DNA from: JBARRS01 sp049644345
Lineage (GTDB): Bacteria > Actinomycetota > Thermoleophilia > Gaiellales > Gaiellaceae
Reading direction: 5' to 3'
NCBI GenBank assembly: GCA_049644345.1
Contig: JBARRS010000116.1
Span: 1-49,665, forward strand
DNA length: 49,665 nucleotides
The notes under the pieces were generated by a model. That model was not told where the DNA came from. It saw only the letters and a list, made by a program, of their open reading frames with translations, and searched no databases. Below, piece after piece: positions 15,456-23,613 of the stretch (position 1 is its first letter; the number at the start of each line of letters is the position of its first letter). A program made the position numbers and the translations under genes.

Positions 15456-16412
15456 ATGAAGGCGATTCGGATACACAAGGACGGGGGCCCGGAGGTGCTT
15501 CGCTACGAGGATGCGCCCGACCCTTCGCCGGCCCCCGGCGAGGTCCTGGTCGAGCTGCGCGCCGCGTCGCTGAACCACATCGATCTCTGGGTGCGCAAGG
15601 GGCAGCCTTCGGTGCCGAAGCCGCGGATCCTCGGATCGGACGGCGCCGGCGTGCGTGTGGACACCGGCGAGCGCGTCGTGATCAACCCCGGCCTCGACGG
15701 AGGCGCCCGGGTGGTCGGCGAGCACCTCGACGGGACGCACGCAGAGCTGATCGCGCTCCCGGAGGAGAACGTCTACCCGCTACCTGATTCGCTCTCGTTC
15801 GAGGAGGCCGCGGCGTTCCCGCTCGTGTTCGAGACCGCGTACCGGATGCTCGCGGCGAAGGCGGGCTTGCGCGAGGGCGAGTGGGTGCTCGTCTGGGGCA
15901 TCGGCGGCGGGGTCGGAACAGCTTCGCTCGCGCTCGCCAAGGCGCTCGGTGGACGGGTCATCGCGACCTCTTCGAGCGACGAGAAGCTCGCGCGGGCACA
16001 AGAGCTCGGCGCGGACGCCGTCATCAATCACGCCGAGGAGGACGTGGTCGCAGCGGTCAAGGAGGCGACAGGCGGCGCAGGCGCGGACGTCGTCGTCGAG
16101 CACGTCGGCGAGGCGACGTGGGCGCGCTCACTCCAGGCCGCCCGGGCCGGCGGACGAATCGTCGTCTGCGGCGCCACGAGCGGGCCGAACCCACCGGCCT
16201 CGCTGCACCGGATCTGGTGGAAGCAGCTGACGATCTACGGCTCGACGATGGGGACGCGCGAGGACTTCGAGGGTGCGTTCGAGCTGGTCAAGAGCGGCCG
16301 GGCAAAGCCGGTGATCGACGAGGTGCTCCCTTTGAGCGAAGCGCGAGCCGCCCACGAGCGCCTGGAGGCCGGCGAGCAGCTCGGGAAGATCGTGCTGCGG
16401 ATTCCGGAGTAG
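15456..16412 (+). CDS. MDR oxidoreductase, quinone-reductase-like
   Basis: A 318-residue medium-chain dehydrogenase/reductase. The N-terminal GroES-like domain reads MKAIRIHKDGGPEVLRYED and the Rossmann domain has GIGGGVGTASLALAKALG. Where zinc alcohol dehydrogenases have a four-Cys structural loop after NPG, this protein has NPGLDGGARVVGEHLDG with no Cys. The catalytic GHE is GSD. It is therefore predicted to be zinc-free and NADPH:quinone-reductase or enoyl-reductase like. It is divergent from queG across 18 bp, and a strong hairpin follows the stop. Confidence 0.9.
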   Translation: MKAIRIHKDGGPEVLRYEDAPDPSPAPGEVLVELRAASLNHIDLWVRKGQPSVPKPRILGSDGAGVRVDTGERVVINPGLDGGARVVGEHLDGTHAELIALPEENVYPLPDSLSFEEAAAFPLVFETAYRMLAAKAGLREGEWVLVWGIGGGVGTASLALAKALGGRVIATSSSDEKLARAQELGADAVINHAEEDVVAAVKEATGGAGADVVVEHVGEATWARSLQAARAGGRIVVCGATSGPNPPASLHRIWWKQLTIYGSTMGTREDFEGAFELVKSGRAKPVIDEVLPLSEARAAHERLEAGEQLGKIVLRIPE

Positions 16413-16476
16413 GCGAAAGGATCCGGCGCACCGACCATCTTAGGTCGATGCAGCTGCATATATCTCTCCCCCTCGT

Positions 16477-16522
16477 GAGAGCGGCGTTCGAGCGGCGCGC
16501 AGCGCGTCGGAACGCCGCTCTC
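16477..16522. terminator. Bidirectional terminator hairpin
   Basis: GAGAGCGGCGTTC (16477-16489) pairs perfectly with GAACGCCGCTCTC (16510-16522), a 13-bp stem with a 20-base loop that can pair further. It lies between the convergent MDR and MFS genes and could serve both strands. Confidence 0.7.
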
Positions 16523-16535
16523 CCTCCCACCTCCT

Positions 16536-18191
16536 TCAGCGAGGTGAGGAACGATCGCGGGCTCGCGGAGCTACCGTGAGTCGCGCCTCGACGACTGCCT
16601 GCCCGGCGGCGTGCGCGGCTCTATGTCCGGTGACCGCGGCTAAGAAGTCGTCACGTTCCAGTGCATACAGGTGCGAGTCGACCAGGGCCCTGACAGTTGC
16701 TGTCCGCGGCACGTCCCGGAGCAGCGCGATCTCGCCGAAGTAGTCTCCTTGCTGCGCGGTCGCATGTGGGCCGTCCGCCACGATCTCCAGCTCGCCGTCG
16801 CCGACGATGTAGAAGCGATCTCCGGCATCACCCGCGCGAATCACAAGCTGGCCGGCGGCGACAGAGACGGGGATGAGGCTGGCGGCCACTCGTTCCTTGG
16901 CGGCGACCGATAGCGGTTCGAACATCGGTACTCGCTCGATGAGCTCGAGCTCTGGGCCGGGCGGGGAGACCGTCCTGTCTATCTCGACGAGCCGCCGGTA
17001 GGTCATCAGCGTCAGCAGCGGCAGGATCGCCCCGACGACGACGAAAGCCGGACGCGCTCCGAGGCCCGCGACGATCGCCGGCGCCGCGATCGAGCCGAGC
17101 GCCACGGCGCCCATCACGCAACCCCAGAGAAGGCCGAGGACGCGGGTCAAAAGGTGATCGGGAATGATCCGCTGGAGCAGCGTGAAGGCAGCGACATCCT
17201 CGACGCTGTTGGCAGCACCGACAACGGCGAGGAAGAGGGCGGCTGTCGCCAGGTACGGCCAGGGGGCGACGAGTGCGATCGGCCCACCCCAGAACACGAG
17301 CGCAAGGCCGAATGGGACGGCGAGTCGTCGGCCTTCAAGCGTCATCGCCCCGAGCGCTCCGATCAGACCGCCGACGCCGAGCGCCGCGGTCAGGTAGCCG
17401 ACCGCGCCCGGTCCTGCGTGGAGAATGCGGAAGACGGCGACCACGATGAGGACGTTCAGGCAGCCGCGGACAAACGCCTGAGCGACCATCAGCCCGATGA
17501 CCAGACGAGGTTTTGGTGCCCGCGCGACGGCCCGAAACCCAGCCGAGATCATTCGCCGAGTGCTCTCGCCGCCGGCCGCAGTGAGGTGAACGCGACCCTC
17601 GACCCTGACGCCCGCGAGGAGCGATGCGGCCGCCAGCAACGCCCCGGCTCCGACGGCGAAAACGAGCCCGACATCGGCGACAGCGATGAGCACCCCCGCG
17701 AGCAGCGGCCCAACGAGAGTGCCAAGACTTTCGATCGTCGACGTTGCACCGTTCGCTGCAATCAGTTCCTCAGGAGTTCGTGCCAGTGAGGGCAGGAGCG
17801 CCTGCAGCGCAGGTCTGACGAGCGTCGACGCGAGCCCGACTACGCTGGCGAGCGCGAACACGAAAACGTCGCTCTTGCCCGCAAAGAACGCCGCCGCTGA
17901 GCCGGCAAGGGCGGCCGACCCGACCAACGTGACCGCAAGGAGGAAACGCTCGCGGCGGAATCGGTCGCCCAGCGACGCTGCAAACGGCGCCACAATCGCC
18001 GCCGGCAACAAGCGCACGAGTCCCGCGATCCCAACGGCTGAGGTGCCGCCTGCCTCGAACGCGAAGATGCCGAGGGCGACGAAGTGCGCCCACTCGGCGG
18101 CAATCGCAGCGCCCCACGCGAGCTCGACGCGCCGGACGTTCGGGTTACGAAAAGCGGCGCCTAGAGTCGAGACCGCGCGAGCGGAACGCAT
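16536..18191 (-). CDS. MFS transporter fused to cyclic-nucleotide-binding domain
   Basis: A 551-residue protein. Residues 1-400 are a major facilitator of about 12 hydrophobic segments with the loop motif GDRFRRERF. Residues 410-530 form a CNB domain: FYIVGDGELEIVADG, then the phosphate-binding cassette GEIALLRDVPRTATV with the conserved Glu and Arg. The family position suggests transport gated by cAMP or another cyclic nucleotide; the substrate is unknown. A large cyclase-domain protein at 29969-32932 could supply the ligand. Confidence 0.9.
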   Translation of the reverse strand: MRSARAVSTLGAAFRNPNVRRVELAWGAAIAAEWAHFVALGIFAFEAGGTSAVGIAGLVRLLPAAIVAPFAASLGDRFRRERFLLAVTLVGSAALAGSAAAFFAGKSDVFVFALASVVGLASTLVRPALQALLPSLARTPEELIAANGATSTIESLGTLVGPLLAGVLIAVADVGLVFAVGAGALLAAASLLAGVRVEGRVHLTAAGGESTRRMISAGFRAVARAPKPRLVIGLMVAQAFVRGCLNVLIVVAVFRILHAGPGAVGYLTAALGVGGLIGALGAMTLEGRRLAVPFGLALVFWGGPIALVAPWPYLATAALFLAVVGAANSVEDVAAFTLLQRIIPDHLLTRVLGLLWGCVMGAVALGSIAAPAIVAGLGARPAFVVVGAILPLLTLMTYRRLVEIDRTVSPPGPELELIERVPMFEPLSVAAKERVAASLIPVSVAAGQLVIRAGDAGDRFYIVGDGELEIVADGPHATAQQGDYFGEIALLRDVPRTATVRALVDSHLYALERDDFLAAVTGHRAAHAAGQAVVEARLTVAPRARDRSSPR

Positions 18192-18312
18192 TGGGCACCG
18201 ATTGAACCCCAGTTCTCCGCCTCGTACAAGCGCGCAGCAAGGAGAGACAGGCCGACTCTCGTAGCGACAGACGTCCTACCTCAGCCGGCGCGGGATTGAG
18301 GCTCAGGAACCG

Positions 18313-18612
18313 CTATCCAAAACCAAGAATGAACTTGGCGTCTTCGGACATCTTTTCCGGCGACCAGGGCGGATCCCAGGTCAGCTCGGTCTCGACGTCC
18401 TCGACCCCGGGCAGGGCGCGGACGACCTCGTCCACGTTCGCCTGGATCAGCGGCCCGACCGGGCAGCCCATCGATGTGAGCGTGTGGATCACCTTCACGC
18501 GCGGGCCGTCGACCTCCACGTCGTAGAGCAGGCCGAGCTCGACGATGTCCATCCCGAGCTCCGGGTCCTCGACCTGGCGCAGCGCCTCCATGACGTCCTC
18601 GCGGGTAGCCAC
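18313..18612 (-). CDS. DUF59 / MIP18-family protein
   Basis: A 99-residue protein from GTG 18612. It has the family pattern EDPELGMDIVELGLLYDVEV, then HTLTSMGCPVG with the conserved Cys, and a Trp/Pro-rich end (DPPWSPEKMSEDAKFILGFG). Members (SufT, PaaD-like) help assemble Fe-S proteins or oxygenase complexes. It is the last gene of the glpX/2PGK/cDPG cluster, 10 bp after the glpX stop. No iron-sulfur enzyme lies in that operon, so its link to it may be only positional. Confidence 0.88.
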   Translation of the reverse strand: MATREDVMEALRQVEDPELGMDIVELGLLYDVEVDGPRVKVIHTLTSMGCPVGPLIQANVDEVVRALPGVEDVETELTWDPPWSPEKMSEDAKFILGFG

Positions 18613-18622
18613 GCGCTCGATG

Positions 18623-19636
18623 CTAGCCGAGGAGGCGCACTTCCTCGCGACGCTCCCTCGCGAAGAAGTGGATCCCATCGACGAATCGGACCCAGTTGCA
18701 GCGCGTGCACATCACGAGCGAATGCGTGCGCGCCGAGTCGGCGAGGAAGCGAACGCCCCTGAGCAGGTCGCCGTTCGATACCCCGGTCGCCACTGCGATC
18801 ATCTCGCCCGGCGCAAGCTCCTCGGTCGTGAACACCTTGTTTGCATCCTCGATGCCGGCTTCGTGTGCCTGCTCGATCTCGAGGCGCGAGGTCGGCCACA
18901 GCTGCGCCTGAATCTCGCCGCCCAGACAGCGCAGCGCGGCGGCCGACATCACAGCCTGCCGGGTGCCCCCGATCCCGATCGCGAGGTGATCGTTCGTCCC
19001 GCGGATCGCGGCGGAGATCGACGCCGTGACGTCGCCGTCCTGGATCAGCTTGATCCGGGCTCCCGCAACGCGGATCTCCTCGATCAGGTCGTGGTGACGA
19101 GGCCGGTCGAGGACGATCGTCGTCACGTCGTTCGGCATGCGCCCGAACGCCTCCGCGATCGCGCGGATGTTGTCGTTGATCGGCTTCGTGAGATCGATCG
19201 AGCCCCGCGCGCGCGGACCGACGGCCATCTTCCGCATGTACATGTCCGGCAGGGCCTGGAACGAGCCGGGCTCGCCGACCGCGACCATCGACATCGCGCC
19301 GTGACCGCCGCGTGCGACGACGCCGCTGCCTTCGATGGGGTCCAGCGCGAGATCGAAGCGCGTTCCACCGGTCCCGATCGTCTTTCCGATCGCGAGCGCC
19401 TCCGTCTCGTCGCTCGATCCGACCACGATCCGTCCGTCGATCGGCAGCTGCTCGAGCGCGACGCGCATCCCCGTCGTGGCCGCCTCCTCCGCCCCCTCCT
19501 GATCTGCGCGCCCGAGCCAGCGCGCGCCGGCGAGCGACGCCCGCTCGGTCACACGGGCGAAGCTCTCGCAGAGGCAGTACTGCCGTGCTGCGACGGGCTG
19601 CTGCTGCTGCTGGATCTCCTCCGCCGTCTCCGTCAT
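18623..19636 (-). CDS. glpX: Class II fructose-1,6-bisphosphatase GlpX
   Basis: A 337-residue gluconeogenic phosphatase that converts fructose 1,6-bisphosphate to fructose 6-phosphate. Family landmarks are the metal-site block LDPIEGSGVVARGG (GlpX usually has DPIEGT), the upstream GSSDE, and IGIGGTRQAVMSAAALRCLGG. The start (ATG 19636) overlaps the stop of the 2-phosphoglycerate kinase gene by 4 bases. A CTRCNWVRF segment near the C-terminus is an unusual Cys pair. Its place beside genes for 2,3-diphosphoglycerate chemistry suggests coordinated control of lower glycolysis and gluconeogenesis. Confidence 0.95.
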   Translation of the reverse strand: MTETAEEIQQQQQPVAARQYCLCESFARVTERASLAGARWLGRADQEGAEEAATTGMRVALEQLPIDGRIVVGSSDETEALAIGKTIGTGGTRFDLALDPIEGSGVVARGGHGAMSMVAVGEPGSFQALPDMYMRKMAVGPRARGSIDLTKPINDNIRAIAEAFGRMPNDVTTIVLDRPRHHDLIEEIRVAGARIKLIQDGDVTASISAAIRGTNDHLAIGIGGTRQAVMSAAALRCLGGEIQAQLWPTSRLEIEQAHEAGIEDANKVFTTEELAPGEMIAVATGVSNGDLLRGVRFLADSARTHSLVMCTRCNWVRFVDGIHFFARERREEVRLLG

Positions 19637-20547
19637 CCGCCGACCACCTCGACTTGCGCAGCGCTTTCGAGCACGAGCTCCATCGCCTGGCCGATCGCCT
19701 CTTCGATGTTTCCGTTCTCGATCACGGGTACACCCGCCCTTCGCGCGCGCTCGACGATGAAGTCCTGCACGAGGCGGATATTGCCGAGCGAGTCGAGGTA
19801 GCGCTCGAACGGGCGTACGCCGGCCGAGGCGCGGTCACGGATCCAGAAGTGGCTCGCGTGCGCTTCGAGATCGCGTATCGCGAGCACGAACTGAACGACG
19901 AGCGCGCCCTCGATCGCGGGCGGCACCATCCCCGGCACGAGGTGAACGCCCTCGAGCACCATCGACCAGCCCTCCTCGAGCGCGCGGTCGATCGCCGCAT
20001 CGACGCCGACGAGCACGTTCCGCGTCTGGTCGAGGAACCCGTGCAGGACCGGGTCGCCCGGCTCGCCCGTCTCGAGCGCAGCCCGTCCGGCCTCGAAGCT
20101 CGAGTAGTGAATCGAGGGCATGAAGTCCTTCGAGAAGAACGCACGCATGGTCTGGCGGACGAAGTCCGTCGAGGTGACGCGCGTGATCCCGAGCCGGTAC
20201 GCGATCTCGGTGGCCACCGTCGACTTGCCGGTGCCGGTCGCGCCGCCGACGAGCAGGATGATGGGCAGGTCGAGGTCGGCGATCCGGCGATGGAGGCGGA
20301 GCCGGCGTGCGACCTGGCCACCCTCGTCTTCGCCGAGAATTCTTGCAGCGAGCTCCTCGAGGCGCTCGAGGCTCAGCGTCGAGCGGCCGCTCTCGTTCAG
20401 GTCCGCCTCCGCGGCGATTGCCAGCTCGTACGAGCGCTCCGAGGGAACACCGGTCGCGATCAGGGCGCGTGCGAGCAGGCCCTTCGAGAAGGGCAGCCCG
20501 TCCTCGCCGCCGAGCGGCAGCGGCTCGCGATGGCGGCGCTCGGTCAC
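19633..20547 (-). CDS. pgk2: 2-phosphoglycerate kinase
   Basis: A 304-residue kinase. Residues 18-80 form an ATP-cone-like N-terminal region (PFSKGLLARALIATGVPSER). The P-loop GGATGTGKST is at 101-110, followed by VTSTDFVRQTMRAFF and EGVHLVPG, the pattern of archaeal 2PGK. The enzyme phosphorylates 2-phosphoglycerate with ATP to 2,3-diphosphoglycerate, the first committed step to cyclic 2,3-diphosphoglycerate. It overlaps the synthetase gene upstream and glpX downstream by 4 bases each. The symbol is descriptive; other uses of 2PGK are possible. Confidence 0.9.
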   Translation of the reverse strand: MTERRHREPLPLGGEDGLPFSKGLLARALIATGVPSERSYELAIAAEADLNESGRSTLSLERLEELAARILGEDEGGQVARRLRLHRRIADLDLPIILLVGGATGTGKSTVATEIAYRLGITRVTSTDFVRQTMRAFFSKDFMPSIHYSSFEAGRAALETGEPGDPVLHGFLDQTRNVLVGVDAAIDRALEEGWSMVLEGVHLVPGMVPPAIEGALVVQFVLAIRDLEAHASHFWIRDRASAGVRPFERYLDSLGNIRLVQDFIVERARRAGVPVIENGNIEEAIGQAMELVLESAAQVEVVGG

Positions 20548-21800
20548 GACGCGACCCTCTCCGCCGTCAGCGTCCGCAGCTGATCGTCGAGATCCGCCCC
20601 CGGTAGGGGCAGGACCTCGTTGTCCGCGAAGACGACGTCGAGCCCCCGGGCGGCAGCCGCTTCAGCGACGACGTCGATAGCCGCCGCTTTGATCTCGACG
20701 AGGTAGACGTCCACGTCGAGCCCTTCGAGCTCCGCCTCGAGCACGTCGCGCCGGGCGAGGTTGCCGGAGACGTGGACGACATCGGCTCCGTACTGCTCCC
20801 GCAGGTGCCGTTCGAGCAGCGGCAGCGCCTCGGGAGACGCAGTCGAGAAGTAAGCGACGCGACGCCCACCGATCGCACCGAGCGGCCGCGGCCGTAAGAC
20901 GACGGGCACGACCGGCAGGTCCTTGACCTCGCGCACCGCGGCGGCCACCCGCTCGTGCGGCGTCCCTTCCTCCGCCATCGTCAGCACCACGAGGTCGGAG
21001 ATCAGGATCCGATATGCGTTGAGGTAGCCGGTAACGAGCTCGGGCGCCTGGCTCGCCCCCGCGACGAGCACGCGAGCGCCCGTGGCGACGGGCGGGATCG
21101 CGGCTCCGCTCCCGTCGAGAACGACGAGATCGGGCGAGAGATCGAGCGCGAGCGCGAGGCCCGCGCCCACGTTGGAGACCGCCGGCGCGCCCGCGAGGCC
21201 GCCGCCGCAACGCGTGCAGCCGATCGTCGGAACGCCCGCGAGCGCCGCGGTCTCGAGGTGATCCGACGCAGCGTGCCGACCGTCGCGGGAGAGCTCGAGC
21301 AGCCGCTCGAGCGTCGGCGGCAACTCGACGAGCTCGGGCTCAGGCGGCCCGCCCCGCCCCATCGCGACCACGACCACACGCCGCTCTTCGCCGAGCAGAC
21401 GCGCGATGTGTCCGGTGAGCGCGGTCTTGCCGATCCGCTTCCCGGTCCCGATCACGCCGATCGAGGGGATCGGGCACGGCAGAAACTCGGGCGCGTCGAG
21501 GCGGAAGTCCGCGCCGACGTACGGCACGCCGGCGGCGAGCACGCTGCTTGCGAGCCGGAAGCGCCGCACAGGCCCGAGCACGGGCTCGTCGGAGAGATCG
21601 ACGACGACCTCCGGCTCGAGCTCCGCAAGCGCCGTCTCGAGGTCGGCGGCGAGCGGGACGCCGTAATCCGCGCCCGGCCGCAGCTTCTCCGTCCCGCCGA
21701 CGAGCAGCGCGCCGACGAACTCGTACGGGAGCTCCTCGAGCGCCGCACGCACGACCGGCGCGTAGTGCTCCCCGTCGATCAACGCCAAAGCTCGAGTCAT
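20544..21800 (-). CDS. cpgS: Cyclic 2,3-diphosphoglycerate synthetase
   Basis: A 418-residue protein starting MTRALALIDGEHYAPVVRAA, the opening typical of cDPG synthetase, with a P-loop GTGKRIGKT at 118-126. Also present are CTRCGGGLAG (about 195) and a C-terminal half with FSTASPEALPLLERHL and FADNEVLPLPG. The enzyme uses ATP to close 2,3-diphosphoglycerate into its intramolecular cyclic pyrophosphate, described in methanogens such as Methanothermus fervidus. Directly downstream is the kinase that makes its substrate. The ATG at 21800 overlaps the metallophosphoesterase stop as ATGA. The assignment rests on motifs and context, not on a search. Confidence 0.88.
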   Translation of the reverse strand: MTRALALIDGEHYAPVVRAALEELPYEFVGALLVGGTEKLRPGADYGVPLAADLETALAELEPEVVVDLSDEPVLGPVRRFRLASSVLAAGVPYVGADFRLDAPEFLPCPIPSIGVIGTGKRIGKTALTGHIARLLGEERRVVVVAMGRGGPPEPELVELPPTLERLLELSRDGRHAASDHLETAALAGVPTIGCTRCGGGLAGAPAVSNVGAGLALALDLSPDLVVLDGSGAAIPPVATGARVLVAGASQAPELVTGYLNAYRILISDLVVLTMAEEGTPHERVAAAVREVKDLPVVPVVLRPRPLGAIGGRRVAYFSTASPEALPLLERHLREQYGADVVHVSGNLARRDVLEAELEGLDVDVYLVEIKAAAIDVVAEAAAARGLDVVFADNEVLPLPGADLDDQLRTLTAERVAS

Positions 21801-22603
21801 GACGACCGCGCCCGCACCTCGCCCTCGATCCGCGCCGTGTACTTCTCGTACGCGCGCGTCTCGATCGAGAACTGGATGATCCGCTCCTGCCCGTAGAACG
21901 GATACTTGCGCCAGACGTCCACGTGACGGTCGGTGATCTCGATCACGTTGTAACAGGGCCGCGTCCTCCCACGCAGGCGCTGAGACGAGACGGTGCCGGC
22001 ATTGACGACGAAGAGGTCCTCGAGCCGCCAGGCGTAGGGCACGTGCTTGTGGCCGGAGAGAACGAGGTCGACGCCGGCGCGCTGGAGGCACTCGATCGCA
22101 TCGCCCGCGTCGTAGACGACGTTGCGCTCGCGGCCCGTCCCCGGCACCGGCAGCAGGTGGTGATGGAGGACGAAGACCTTGAGATCGGCGGGTTCCGCGA
22201 ACTGCTCCTCGATCCAGCGGTAGCGGCCGCGCCCGATCACGCCGTGGTCGAGGTCGGGCTCGGTGGAATCGACCGCGACGACGGTGACCCCGCCCACACG
22301 AAGCACTCGGTTCCGCTCCCCGAACATGTCCTCGAAATGGACATAGCCGACGTTGCGCGAGTCGTGGTTGCCCGGAATGACGACGATCGAGGCGCATGCG
22401 ATCCGATCGAGATACTGCTTCGCGAGCGCGTACTCGTGCTTGTAGCCGAACGTCGTCAGATCCCCCGAGCACACGACGATGTCGGGGCCCATGTCGTTGA
22501 TCTCGTTGATCGCCCGTTCCATCAGGCCCGCCACGAAGTACGGCCCCCCGCAGTGGAGGTCGGAGATGTGGGCAATCGTGAACTCGCCGTTCGCCGCGGC
22601 CAT
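21797..22603 (-). CDS. Calcineurin-type metallophosphoesterase
   Basis: A 268-residue phosphoesterase with every metal motif of the superfamily in order: HISDLHCGG, CSGDLTTFG, IPGNHDSRN, LHHHLLP and SGHKHVPY. No signal peptide or membrane segment is present, so it is cytoplasmic. It resembles CpdA-like cyclic phosphodiesterases. It leads the cDPG gene set and overlaps cpgS by 4 bases, so a role in opening or trimming cyclic or 2,3-diphosphoglycerate is a reasonable guess. cAMP or nucleotide substrates are equally possible. Confidence 0.92.
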   Translation of the reverse strand: MAAANGEFTIAHISDLHCGGPYFVAGLMERAINEINDMGPDIVVCSGDLTTFGYKHEYALAKQYLDRIACASIVVIPGNHDSRNVGYVHFEDMFGERNRVLRVGGVTVVAVDSTEPDLDHGVIGRGRYRWIEEQFAEPADLKVFVLHHHLLPVPGTGRERNVVYDAGDAIECLQRAGVDLVLSGHKHVPYAWRLEDLFVVNAGTVSSQRLRGRTRPCYNVIEITDRHVDVWRKYPFYGQERIIQFSIETRAYEKYTARIEGEVRARSS

Positions 22604-22609
22604 GCTCGA

Positions 22610-22615
22610 AGTCTA
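22610..22615 (-). promoter_or_regulatory. TAGACT -10 box of the cDPG operon
   Basis: On the minus strand, TAGACT ends exactly 6 bases before the phosphoesterase ATG, inside the 23-bp gap after pit. A leaderless transcript would start at the ATG, separating the cDPG genes from pit or adding to read-through. Confidence 0.5.
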
Positions 22616-22626
22616 GAGCGGCCTCG

Positions 22627-23610
22627 CTAGAAGACGGCCACGACGGGCCAGTAGAACGCCGCCGCGACGAGAGCCGCGGCGGGCAGAGTCAGCAGCCACG
22701 CCACGACGATGTTTCCTGCCACGCCCCAGCGTACGGCCGAGAGGCGCTTCGTCGCGCCCGCACCTATCACCGCGCCGGAGACGACGTGGGTCGTCGAGAG
22801 CGGGTAACCGAAGTGCGTTGCGACGTAGATCGTCGCTCCCCCCGCCGCCTGCGCGGCAAATCCGCTCGCCGGCTCTATGCTGAATACACGCTGGCCCACC
22901 GTCCGCATGATCCGCCAGCCGCCGACGTACGTGCCAGCCCCGATCGAGATGCCGGCCGCGACCTTGACCCAGGTCGGGATGTAGAAGGTGTGGATGTGGC
23001 CGCTCTCGAAGAGTGCGAGCGCGATTACACCCATCGTCTTCTGCGCGTCGTTCGCTCCGTGGGTGAACGCGACCCACGTGCCGGAGAGCAGCTGCCCGAG
23101 CCGGAAAGTCCGGTTGCCGACGCCCGGCGTCATCCACTGAAAGAGCCAGTAGATGACGAGCAGAAGTGTGAACGCGACGAGAAACGCGGCGACCGGGGCG
23201 ATGCCTGCCGGTATCAGCACGTTGTGTGTGACGCCGTGCCATTTCACGCCCTTCGAACCCGACTGCACGAGCGCCGCTCCGATCAGACCGCCGATCAGCG
23301 CATGCGAGGAACTCGACGGCAGCCCGAGCCACCATGTGAGCAGGTTCCAGACGATTGCGCCGATCAGCGCCGCCAGCACCGTCTTTTCGTTCGCCAGGCC
23401 GGTGTCGATGATCCCCTTGCCCACGGTTTTCGCGACCGCCGTCGTCACGAATGCGCCGCCGAGATTCGCAACTGCCGCGACGAGGACGGCCAGCCGCGGC
23501 GAGACGGCCCGGGTCGAGACGGAGGTCGCGACGGCGTTCGCAGTGTCGTGGAAGCCGTTGGTGAAGTCGAAGAAGAGCGCGACCGCGACGACGGTCCAGA
23601 GCAGGATCAC
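22627..23610 (-). CDS. pit: Pit-family inorganic phosphate permease
   Basis: A 327-residue membrane transporter (PiT family) importing phosphate with protons or sodium. The two signature repeats are GFHDTANAV near residue 19 and THGANDAQKTMG near the middle. About 9-10 hydrophobic segments are visible, with LPSSSSHALIGG and PLSTTHVVSGAVIGAG as paired re-entrant-type motifs. It begins 3 bp after the stop of its DUF47 partner and is followed at 23 bp by the phosphoesterase/cDPG genes, a tie between phosphate uptake and phosphate-rich metabolites. Confidence 0.96.
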   Translation of the reverse strand: MILLWTVVAVALFFDFTNGFHDTANAVATSVSTRAVSPRLAVLVAAVANLGGAFVTTAVAKTVGKGIIDTGLANEKTVLAALIGAIVWNLLTWWLGLPSSSSHALIGGLIGAALVQSGSKGVKWHGVTHNVLIPAGIAPVAAFLVAFTLLLVIYWLFQWMTPGVGNRTFRLGQLLSGTWVAFTHGANDAQKTMGVIALALFESGHIHTFYIPTWVKVAAGISIGAGTYVGGWRIMRTVGQRVFSIEPASGFAAQAAGGATIYVATHFGYPLSTTHVVSGAVIGAGATKRLSAVRWGVAGNIVVAWLLTLPAAALVAAAFYWPVVAVF

Positions 23611-23613
23611 GGC

